DNA of 64,000 bases, from positions 415,550,687-415,614,686 of the forward strand of contig NC_069658.1 of the NCBI RefSeq assembly GCF_027244095.1. The letters are read 5' to 3'. The notes beneath the pieces are model-generated. The model was not told where the DNA came from, did not search any database, and was given only the letters and a program-made list of their open reading frames with translations. The position numbers and the translations under genes are program-made. The DNA comes from Hemicordylus capensis (lineage: Eukaryota > Chordata > Lepidosauria > Squamata > Cordylidae). Of this stretch, positions 45,501 to 57,500 are shown piece after piece (position 1 is the stretch's first letter; each line of letters starts with the position of its first letter).

Positions 45501-48500
45501 TTGGTCTATCTAGCTCAGTATGGTCTTCACAGATTGGCAGCGGCTGCTCCAAGGTTGCAGGCAGGACTCTCTCTCAGCCCTATCTTGGAGATGCTGCCAT
45601 GGAGGGACTTGGAACCTTCTGCTCTTCCCAGAGCGGCTCCTTCCCCAGAGGGGAATATCTTACAGTGCTCACATTTCTAGTCTCCCATTCATATGCAACC
45701 AGGACAGATCCTGCTTAGCAAAGGGGACAAGTCATGCTTGCTGCCACAAGACCAGTTCATATGGTGGCAACCTGGGATCAGGCCTTCTCAGTTGTCACCC
45801 CTGGGTTTTGGACATGCTCCCCATGGATATTAGAGGATTATCTTCCTTGGAAGCCTTCAGGAGAGCCTTAAAGACCCATCTTTTTAGTCTGGCTTTTAAT
45901 GATGATCTAGTTTTAATTTTAATCCGGTTTAAATGTATTTTGATTTTAATGTAATCTGCCCTGAGCCACTTTAGGAAGGGGCTGTATACAAACTGAAGGA
46001 CTCAATAAAAACCATACCTCTAACCCCCAGTAATCAATGGGCTCTAGTTGTTGCATCCTAGGAGGGGAGACACAAACCCCTCCGCAAACACATGACTGGC
46101 TTGTAACTGCACTGTGTTGTCTGTTTTTAAACAGTAACTCAATGGGGAGGAAGGAAACCACAGGAACATTATGGAAAGGTGAGTGAAGACACATTTCTCT
46201 TCTATCTAGATGTGTAGCCAAGGAGACTTGCTGGGTGCCCAGTCTGTGTGTGTGTGTGTGTGTGTGTGTTTGTGTGTGTGTGTGCGCGCACGTGGGGGGA
46301 GGGAGTATAACACAATCTGACTTGCATCTTTTCACCTGTGGCTGCGTACATAAATGTAATATCTGTTTTCAGAAGAGTCTGGTACAGAATGGCAGCGCAT
46401 GTGTGCATTTTAATAAGAGAACTTTAAAACCCGATTTTTCTCTTCATTAATGTATTGCCATCAAATTGCTACTCCTGGAAAAACTCAAAATTGCTTGTTT
46501 CAGCACATGAAAATTCAACACCACTCAGTAGAACCAACTTCATTAACATTGGACCTTGAATGCAGCTCTTAAATCTTCCTCGGCTCTGAGCAGGAACAGT
46601 TTGGCTAATGCAGAGCCTCCCTGCCTCCTTTCTGTGTGTTTCAGATGAAGACTTTATACCAGACCCAGCTGCCAAAGCCAGCATCCTGTCGAACACGGGG
46701 CTGAGCCATTCAGCCTTTGGGGCCAATGGCAAGCTGAGCCTGGCCCAGAGGGTGCCAGTGAAAGACCCTAGGAAGCCACTTGCTGCCTGTGGAAGTGACA
46801 GGGTGAGCAGAGGACTGCACTGGCGGTCTGGAGCTGTAGACTCTCAGCCCATCTCCAGCTGCCCAGGAAGGCACTCTGTAAGGAGATCATGCAGCTGGCA
46901 TGCCAAGAATTCAGCTACTTGAGTCCCCAGATGTTGTTGGACTGGGGATAAGAACAGCCCAAGGAAGCCCATCGAGTCCAGCATCCTGTTTCACACAGTG
47001 GCCCCCCAGATGCCTCTGAGAAGCCCACAGGCAAGAGGTGAGGGCATGTCCTCTCTCCTGCTGTTGCTCCCCTGCAACTGGTATTCAGAGGCATCCTGCC
47101 TCTGAGGCTGGAGGTGGCCTATAGCCCTCCGACTAGTAGCCACTGATAGACCCCCTCCTCCATGAATGGACAGGATACTGGACAGTGGCTGGGGATAATG
47201 GGAGTTGTCGTCCAACCACATCTGGGGACCCACGTTTGAGAGCTGGTGCCGCAGTGGGTGCCTCATGCTAAGACTGGTCTTGGGGAGCCCCCTCCGAGAG
47301 ATGATTTGGGGACCTTCCTGGGACAGGACTTCATCCTCTTGTCAAAGACCCTGATGTCTCTGTGGTCTTCTCCTCTCAAGGACAAAAATGCTGCTCTGCT
47401 GGAATCCCGCGTGAGTGCTCCCCCAACGGAGATGTTTGGCCGTGTCTCCTGCCGTTCGATGCAGGGCCTTAAAGGTACAGTTAGGAGAACAGCTGAGGGG
47501 TGGCTTAGGCTGGAAGGCTTGTCCCCTCTGGCTGTACAGTGCTGCCACTCTCTTGGCTCGAAAGAGTTGGCTTCTAACCTCTCTCCATCCTGCTTTGCAG
47601 GTCTGGAGAAGTTGGAGGCTTCCGAAGCTCGTCTGGCCAACACACCTGGCAGAAGAGATTCCGTCCTTGACTATTCGCCCTTTGGACTTGCCAGGAGGGT
47701 TCCTGTGACATGCCCCCGATCCCTGGTTTGTGCCCAAGATGGGGGGTCTGGCTGCCAGTACTCCTAGCTAGCTAGATACTGGCAAGGCTGACACAATCCA
47801 GTTTTCTGGGTTGTAGGGATAGGATAATGGAGCTCTGGTAGGCTGAGGCTGAGAGTTTATTTGCCCTGGACTCAATAGCCCAGCAGTAGTAGATCTCTTC
47901 TGCTACTAGAAGAGTAGCAGCGGAAATGCATATCTCACTGGTATTAGGTCTGAGGCAAGCAGCTTCCCTGACTTTGTATATATTTCTGGGCGCAACTCAA
48001 AAGTGCTAGTTTGGGAGTCCTAAAGCTGTATAGGGCTTGGGGCTGGGGTCTCTGAGGGAGTACTTGCTCTCGTGTGAACCTGTCTTGTTGATAAGCTCAT
48101 CTTCCAAAGCCCTCCTCTGTGTCCCCTGGGGGACAGGCAGCTGAGAACGATGCTGTTTTATGTGGCCATGAGCAAGTGATGGAATAGCTACTCTACAGAT
48201 GCTTCCGTTCTCTACTGCTGCCATTGCTTTTTTCTGTACTTTGGTGCTTTCCTTTTGAGTTTATTGTTGGAAGCAGCCCTGAGAATTCTTGAATTTTGAA
48301 AGGCAGGCACATAAATCTTTCTTTTAAAGATTCCGGTCCAGTGGGGTACACTGCGTTTTTTTGTTAAGTACTGTGCTTTGCAGCTTACAGTGACTCCACC
48401 AGGTTATGCTCTGATACTTTCTCTCTCATTTTGGATCAGCGTCGCACTCCCGGGAGATGCAAACTTGTGCCTCTTTCTTCCTGTACAAAGGACAAGGGAG

Positions 48501-51500
48501 CAGGTGCCCAATACTCAATGAAAACACCACAGGTGAGTGGAGTTTAGGATTCTAAACAGTTCAGGTGATGGACTATATGCCTAAGAAGCCAACTTTGACA
48601 TAACCTGCCACCTCTTCTAGAATCTTCTGTCACTGGAAGGAGTGGCTATTGGGATGTACAACTTGGCTTATAAGTCCTTGGTTCTGATTGATTATGCCAA
48701 ATCCTAGGTAAAGGGGATGTAGTTCAGGGGATAAAGAATTGCTGTGGTGGGTCAGACTGATTATCTGTGTTAGCTTGGCATTTTATCATTGCCAGGCAGA
48801 ATCCTCAGGTAGTTCACAAGCATTACAGTATCTAACACATTTATTTATTTAAAATATCTATACCCCACCCCTTCAGTACACTACTGCTCGGGGCGGCTCA
48901 CAACAATAAAATTGGTACAATATACAATAAAATTAACCAAATTAAGTAAACAAGTTAAGTCAGGTTAAAGACCACAATCAGTATTCAGTTTCAAATTAAA
49001 AGTTTATAATTCTCAATTTTTAGCTTTTAAAGACTAAAAGTCTTTAGCCCTGTAGTTAACAGGGGTGCATGACTAAAAGGCATGCATCTCTGCTAACTTG
49101 GCAAAGAGGCACCTTTTTAATATGGCGATTCTCTTTATTTAGCAGGGGGAGAGTAACTATCCAACCACAGCACAGTTCCTCCAGTGGCTGTTGCTGGTGT
49201 CTACCTTATGTTTCTTTTTAGATTGTGAGCCCTTCAGGGACAGGGAGCCATCTTATTTATTTATTATTTCTCTGACTAAACCACCCTGAGCCATTTTTGG
49301 AAGGGTGGTATAGAAATAAAATTAATAATAACAACCCCCAGTGAGGCACTACCTTGGCGTGGTTGTGGGGCTTGTGTGCTCTGAGGAAGATGAGAGCTAT
49401 GCCAGAGGTCCAACCATACTGGACAGGTCTCACCAGAGGAGCCAGACAAAGTGTGCCTCTCCCACCAACAATATGGTGAGACATAACTTAAATAAATCTA
49501 TACCGGATCGGTTGTCTCCCGGGTCAACAAGGACCGCGCCAGGTGCTATAGTCCCTGGACATCTGGTGGCAAGTGGGCAACAGGACTCAGGATCTTCAGT
49601 TGAGCAACCAGGGCTGGAGACTGCAAGGTTACTGGAAGAAATGTCACTTAACCGAAAATTTTTTACAAAAAATGCCAACAAGGAAATAATGATCTGCTAT
49701 TACAAGTCTAGTCCAACTAGAAGAGCTTATTTTAAAAGAAGGTACCAAATTTGGAAAGAGAAGCATCCAGATACAGAAATAACAGAACAAAGGCTAGCAG
49801 ACCAGAGAAGATTCATAATAAGAAATAAAGTATTCACAGAAGTTGAGCTGGAAGAACTGCAAAGAGCAACACAGGCTCAAGATATGGAAGAAGAATTACC
49901 ACCAACTGAAGCAGTTGCTCAGGCGCAGGTGGAGGAGGTGTTGGAAATAGAGGATGCCACTGTTGCTGAACTGTTTCAAAATCAAAACCAGGCAACCTCC
50001 CCTTTGCCTTCACCTCAAAAACCCAAATGCCGTTTAACAGAAAAGCAACAAGAACTAAAGCAAAAAATAACTGAGCACATGAACCAAACAACCACCAGGG
50101 TTCGACTTCCAGCTCTAAAAACAGTTGCCAAAAAACAACTTGCTCAGGCATTAAAAGATGTCAATGCTGCACTTGCAGAGATAACAACCAAGAATTTGCA
50201 AGAAACAAACCAACTAATGTACAGTGCAGCAACAATAACAACACAAGAGCTCGGATATAAGATCAGTGGACCTGTAAAAAAAGAAAGCAGTACATCACCT
50301 AAATGGAAGATTAGAAAATAAAATCTCCAGGCTTAGATCAGATGCTAGTAAATTGAAAGATAAGAAGCTGAAGAATGAAAACACCAAACAATATCTGATC
50401 CAAAAATACCACCTAGATTCAAGGAAAATTAGAGAAGTCCTGGAAATAATAAAGCAGCAAATAACAGGAGTGTCAAAGAAGATTAGCAGATATGAAGCCA
50501 GAATTACACAACACAGGCAGAATCTCCAGTTCCAGTCGAATCAGAGACATTTCTACCAAAGCATAGAAGGAGAAACTGCAAGAAACGTGGAAACACCAAA
50601 TAAAGAAGACACAGTGCAATTCTGGGGGAAATTATGGGACAATCCTATAGATTATAATAAAAAAGCAGACTGGATGAAAGAAGTTGAAAAATGTAACCAA
50701 CAAATGCAAGATCTAAAAATACCACCAGAATAAATAAGTGAAAGAGCAAAGAAAATTAAAAATTGGACTGCGCCAGGCGACGATGAACTACATGGCTTTT
50801 GGCTTAAACACCTAACAAGCCTTCATAAACAACTATCAAAACAGTTCAATCACATTTTGCAAGGAGGTGATATTGAACAATAGCTAACAATTGGGAAAAC
50901 TCATCTCATCATGAAAGACCCAGCAAAAGGTACAGTTCCAAGTAATTATAGACCGATAACCTGTCTGCCAACCATGTTCAAATTATTAACTGGAATAATA
51001 GCAGATGAAGTGATGCAACACTTATTAACTAACAAACAGCTTCCAGTTGAACAGAAAGGAAATTGCCCGAACACCAGAGGCACAAAAGACCAGCTGCTGA
51101 TTGACACAATGATTTTAGAAAATTGCAAGAGAAGAAAAACCAATCTGTGTTGCATGGATTGACTACAAGAAAACCTTTGATTCATTGCCTCACACATGGA
51201 TACTAAAATGTTTAGAAACAACTGGTGTCAGCAAAGACATTCAGATATTTATAAAAAAAAAAAAAGCAATGAGCATGTGGAGTACACAGTTAACAATCAA
51301 TGGCGAGACACTTGGACAGGTTAGCATTAGAAGAGGCATTTTCCAAGGGGACTCACTATGCCCTCTGTTGTTTGTAATCGCCATGACTCCACTTTCACAA
51401 ATACTAAACCAAACAGGCCTCAGATACCAAACATCTAAAACATCAAGTAAAATCAACCATCTGCTGTACATGGACGATCTGAAGTTGTATGGAAAGTCCC

Positions 51501-54500
51501 AGTCAGAAATTGAATCACTGCTAAACACTGTCCGTATATTCAGTAGCGATATAGCAATGGAGTTTGGACTAGACAAGTGTGCTGCATTAATAATGAACAG
51601 AGGAAAAATAAGAAAAACAGAAGGCATAGAACTGCCCAATGGAAGCAAGATCAAGAACCTGGAAGAGAAAGAACATTACAAATACTTGGGCATTCTCCAG
51701 GCTGATAACACTGCACACACTGAAGTTAAAAGAAAAATAGGAAGTGAATACATCAGGAGAGTTAGAAAAATCCTCAAGTCCAAACTTAATGGCGGGAACA
51801 CCTTACAAGCCATAAACACCTGGGCTATACCTGTTATCAGATACACTGCAGGAATAATAGATGGGACCCAGGCAGAGCTAGAGACGCTGGATCGTAAGAC
51901 CAGGAAAATCATGACCATCAATCATGCTCTGCAGCCCCGCAGTGATGTCGATAGGCTCTACCTCCCTCGCAGCTCAGGTGGAAGAGGAATGCTGCAAGTC
52001 CATCAAACAGTAGAGGAGGAGAAAAGAGGCCTTGAAGAATATATCAAGGACAGTGAAGAAGATGCACTTCAAATGGTCAATAACGCGAAACTATTCAACA
52101 CCAATGAAACAAAGCAGGCCTACAAGAAAGAACAAGTCAAGAACCGAGCAGAAAAATGGAAAAATAAGCCCCTGCATGGTCAATATTTGCACAATATAAG
52201 TGGAAAATCAGACATCACCAAGACCTGGCAATGGCTTAAGAATGGCAACTTGAAGAAAGAAACAGAGGGTTTAATACTGGCTGCACAAGAACAGGCACTA
52301 AGAACAAATGCAATAAGAGGAAAAGTAGAAAAATCAACCACAAACAGCAAGTGCCGCCTTTGTAAAGAAGCAGATGAAACTGTGGACCACCTAATCAGCT
52401 GTTGTAAAAAGATCGCACAGACTGACTACAAACAAAGGCATGACAAGGTAGCAGGGATGATACACTGGAACATCTGCAAAAAATACAAGCTACCTGTAGC
52501 CAAAAATTGGTGGGACCATAAAATTGAAAAAGTGGTAGAAAATGAAGATGTAAAAATATTATGGGACTTCCGACTACAGACAGACAAACATCTGCCACAC
52601 AATACACCAGATATAACTGTAGTCGAGAAGAAAGAAAAACAAGTCAAAATAATTGATATAGCAATACCAGGGGATAGCAAAATAGAAGAAAAAGAAATAG
52701 AAAAAATCACCAAATACAAAGATCTACAAATTGAAATTGAAAGGCTGTGGCAGAAAAAGACCAAAATAATCCCAGTGGTCATTGGCGCCCTGGGTGCAGT
52801 TCCAAAAGACCTTGAAGAGCACCTCAATACCATAGGGGCCACAGAAATCACCATCAGCCAATTACAAAAAGCAGCTTTACTGGGAACAGCCTATATTCTG
52901 CGACGATATCTATAACAGCAACAACATTGACAATAAAATTCTGGCATCCCAGGTCCTTGGGAAGGACTCGATGTCTGGATAAAACAAACCAGTCAATAAC
53001 ACCTGTCTGACTGTGTAAATAAATAAATAATAATATAATAAAAACTAAAGAACCTACCAGATATAACCAAAGATGGTTATATGATGTCCATCTCTCTCTT
53101 ACTCCTTGTGATTGGAGCAGTAACAACTTGTGTAAATGGAGGCTATATCTTTGCCATCATTAGAGTAATTGCCAGTAAACATATCTGCCACATCCTTCAC
53201 TTTCTCTTCTGAAAAATTAAAATACTGTATATCTAAGCATGATCACAATACCATGTGACAATACGTTCCTTAACATGATACGTGTGTGAAGAATGCCCGC
53301 TTGCTGTCCTTTGGGCGGTATGTTTATTTGATCAGAAGGTTTGCTTGTGAGTATAATGTGTCACTCGTATATTTGGGACCAACAATGAATGTCCATTTTG
53401 TCCTTTTCAGGGTGGGCCACAGACAGTTGTTGTTGGCTCCAAAGAGGATGGTGGTGCTGTGCCTTGGGTAAGTGTTTAGTTGGGGAGAAGGGAGTGTGTG
53501 TACTGTTGGAAGAAAGGGCCTATAGTAGTTTGCTTGACTCATGTAATGTGGTGTCTGAACTCCTATTCAAGAATACCTTGAGGCTGTTCCCACGAGTAGC
53601 CAAGACCATGCTCGGGCAGCTAAGCCCGGGCTTGGCTGCCTGTGGGAACTCATGGAAGCAGGCTGGCTTCCGGGGGTGCTTAGGGAGCCTGCCTCTTAAA
53701 TAGAAGTCAAGGGAGCGAGCCCGTTTCCCTGACTGTGTGCAGTGCCAGCTGCTCTTAGCTGGTGCTGTAACACTGATGGGCACCCACCCGTCACTGTGGG
53801 GATTCCTACAATGCACCATGCACTTACGTGGTGCATTGTGGGATTTCCAGGGGCCAGAGATGACACTGCCTGGGGCAGCTGGTGACCATTTGAGGTCCAG
53901 TTACAGTTGCCACTGGCTGCTTTGGCAGTTCAGGACCAGACCTTATCTGTGGCCCCAGGGTTCTGTAATACACTCCCTGTCAAAATAAGAGCTTCTTCAT
54001 CTCTGTTTTTAAAAAGACCCTTAAGACACATCTGTGTTTCAGGCTTTTAGCTAACATTAATTTTAAATTGTATTAGGAACATAGGAAGCTGCCATATACT
54101 GAGTCAGACCATGGGTCTATCTAGCTCAGTATGGTCTTCACAGACTGGCAGCGGCTTCTCCAAGGTTGCAGGCAGGAATCTCTCTCAGCCCTATCTTGAA
54201 GAAGCCAGAGAGGGAACTTGAAACCTTCTGCTCTTCCCAGAGTGGCTCCATCCCCTGAGGGGAATATCTTGCAGTGCTCACACATCAAGTCTCCCATTCA
54301 TATGCAACCAGGGCAGACCCTGCTTAGCTAAGGGGACAAGTCATGCTTGCTATCACAAGACCAGTTCTCCTCTGTTACACGTTTTTATTCTGTTTTATGT
54401 ACACACCATATATCAGGCAAGATATAAATATGATAAATTATGCTTACAGGCTATGCAAGCAGTGGTCTTCGAATGTCAATGTTTTAATAGTTCGATGGCT

Positions 54501-57500
54501 TAATAATTTTAATATCTTAAATTCTAAATTGTTGTAATGTGTTAACAACACATTACATGTGTTGTAATTTTTTTTATTGTTTTGTTGTAAACTGCCCAGA
54601 GACTTGCATTTTGGATAGTATATAAATATATTAAATAAATAAATAAAATGTAGTAAGACCATGGCTAATCTGCTGTGGGACACCACCTTCTTCTACAATT
54701 CTCTTTTCTGCCCTCTTTATGCAAGTCCTAGGGAACATCTACTTGAACATTGCTGGAGAAGGGTCCTCATGTTTAATTGTGTCATCTAAAAAAAATAAAT
54801 AAATGCAAGTTTGTAATCTCTAAAGCTGCTCAATACACTTCAGTTGCTCACTTCAATTTTGTTGACTCAAATGCAGTTGGTTATGGTGACCCTTTTACTG
54901 TGTTAGATCATCTTGGCTTCCAGATTACACCCCACTAATGAAGTGGGCTCTGATCCACAAAAGTGTATGCCAAAATAAATCTGTTTGCCTTTTTTAAGGT
55001 GCTGCAGCAGACCAACATAGCGTTGGCTTCTGGATGCTGTGTATTTGATCTTTGTAAGACTTTTGTTTATGGGCTCTTTCTAAACAATAAAGATGGGTTG
55101 GTCCCTCATGTTTGGAACGGGCACTCCCAGACTGTAGTGTCCATTCACGCAGCCATGTTGGAATTGGCAAGCAGTTGCTGGGCAGAGAGAAGAGTAGGCC
55201 TCATATCTTTTTCTCCTACCTTCTTGACACAGTCCTGTTCCAGGTAGAGGGGTGTGTGTGTGTGTGAGGGGTGGGTGGGTTTGGGCGGGTACGGGGTGGG
55301 ATGTAACCAAGGGCCTCATGCATTGCTCTCCTCCCCGACAGGAGAAGATTGCTGTGCGCCTCTTCAGTGACGAAGTGGGGGCATTGGCAGAGGAAGTGCC
55401 AGCTGCTCCAGTGATCACCCAGGGCATGGGAAAGCTCCAGGTAAGAAATGAAGGCTTGGGTTGCGTGGGAGGGAATTAGTCTCTTCTAGTTGAAAAAAAC
55501 TCAAGTGCAGACTTGTAACCTGTCCTGCTTGCAAATCCTGAGTCTGAACGCTTAGAACAGGGGTTCCCAGCCTTCGGTCCCCAGATGTTGTGGGACTACA
55601 ATTCCCATTGTCCTTGGCCACAATGGCCAGGGATTATGGGAGTTGTAGTCCAAAGCCAACTAGGGACCAAAGGTTTGGAACCCCTGAATTTGAGGTATGA
55701 ACCTCTCCCAGCAAGTTCATGGGGCACGTTTTAAATCTTGTGTGCAGGAAGAGGAGCCACTGTTAAGTTAATGAGGCAGGTTGGCAAAGGCCTTTATTCT
55801 GAGTTTAGCTAAAGCCTAACATTAGTGCACATAGTGAAGCTGAAAACTGGCTGGCACAGAATGAATGGCTGAAAAGAAGTGCTGGACCCCACCTGGAACT
55901 AGACCCGGCTCGGTGAGCATTCCAAGCATCTGCAGCTTGGTTGCGCACACTTGCTGTTTGGAACATCTAGCAGCTTGAAGAAAAGCCCGTTTTTATGCTA
56001 ATGGTTTCAATCTAGCCTTCACAATTGCAGAGAGAAGCTTGAAGCCTCTCTCTCTTTGCTCCAATCCTTCCCCATCCTTCAGATCTGAACACCATGGTGG
56101 AAGTGAAATATATTGTGCAGACTGTAGAATCTTCATATTTGCAGAAGGTTGCCTGATTTCAAATGCTTGGGGGCTGGTGGGGGGTGCAGGATAGAAGGGA
56201 AATAGAGTGGGGCTGGGCAGAGATCCTCTTTGGCACTGAAACCTATTCCGCAGTAGACAACACTAAGCCTAATGTATGTCTGGGTTATGGCTGGCTACCC
56301 TGTGACGGTCCTGGTCCTTGTGCCCTCCAGCGGATCAAGTGCCTTGTCCAGCTTCTGCAGCAAGAAATGAAAGGCAGTGTTGCTGATTATGAAGTTGTCC
56401 CCTCACTGGAGGAGCTGCACAAACTGTTGTCGGCACACTGCTCGCCTGCTCTGGAGTTTCCCAAGCCTGGTCACTCTGCCACACCTCTGCAGGATCCTCC
56501 ACCAAACCTCTGTGAGCAGCCACCAGCATCTGTGGTTGCTGCTGCACCAGAACCCATCGCAGAGTTCACTATCTCGACCCAACAACCTGCCTTTCCCAAC
56601 TCTGCAGTTCACTTGATCAGATCCCCTTCCTCCAGGACAAGCAGCGCAGGTAAGGTGCAGTGGCCTCCAATTCCCATCCCCTGGAGGGGTTTGCATGTTC
56701 TGTGTGGGAACAACTGAGTGTTCTTTATGGTCTCTGTGCATCCCGTATCTGGGGTCTTGTGCCTACACAGAGTCCATGAATTGGAACTCTTCAGAGCGTG
56801 ACCTCAAGTCTTTCCAGATCTCCACTGCATGCCCCTCTGCATGTGTTGGAGCTTTCCTCATGACTTCTTTGCCTGGCTTTGCCTTAAACAATAACAAAAA
56901 CAACCCCTGCACGTTCTCCTTCCCATTTTCTTCCATTTCGCTGCTATCTTGTGCATGTGTGTGTTTGTGTTTACTGATGCTGCAGCACCTGAACCCACGA
57001 CAGAGCTTGTCTCCTCCACCCGCAAGCCTGCCTTCCATTCAGTCCAATCCTCTTCCTCCAGGACAAGCAGCACAGGTAAGATGCGATATGCCTCCAATTC
57101 TCATCCCCTGGAGGGATTTGAATGTTGTTTGTGGGGAGGACTGAATGCTCAGTTCACCTACTGTGTGGGATGTTGCCTGGGTCTTTCCTCCTTGAGAATC
57201 TTGGTGATCATGGTTGCAGAGCAGAACTGAATGCTGCTTGTTTGGAATATCTTGTATATTGTGTTTCAACAAAAAAAGTCCCCAGGATGGCTTAGATAGC
57301 AAAAGGAATGAGAAGATGGTTCCCTGTCCCAAAAGAGCTCACAGTCTAAAGCAGGCCTGCTCAACTTCAGCCCTTTTGCAGATATTGGCCTACAACTCCC
57401 ATAATCTCTGGCTGTTGGCCACTGTGGTGGGGTTTATGGGAGTTGTAGTCCAAAAACATCTGGGGGGCCAAAGTTGAGCAGGCCTGATCTAAAGAGGGAG

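Noticed and set aside
45660-45760. 5S rRNA gene or pseudogene (also at about 54270-54366)
   Set aside because: Only part of 5S is present, it is fused to a repeated body, and it recurs, so it is a SINE head.
46923-47245. Extra TROAP exon between exons 8 and 9
   Set aside because: The sequence is a split MITE with a SINE inside, and exon 8 to exon 9 phases already agree.
49341-52915. ORFs of 326 and 576 codons as a host gene
   Set aside because: They carry non-LTR reverse transcriptase, Cys/His and restriction-like endonuclease motifs, so they belong to the LINE.
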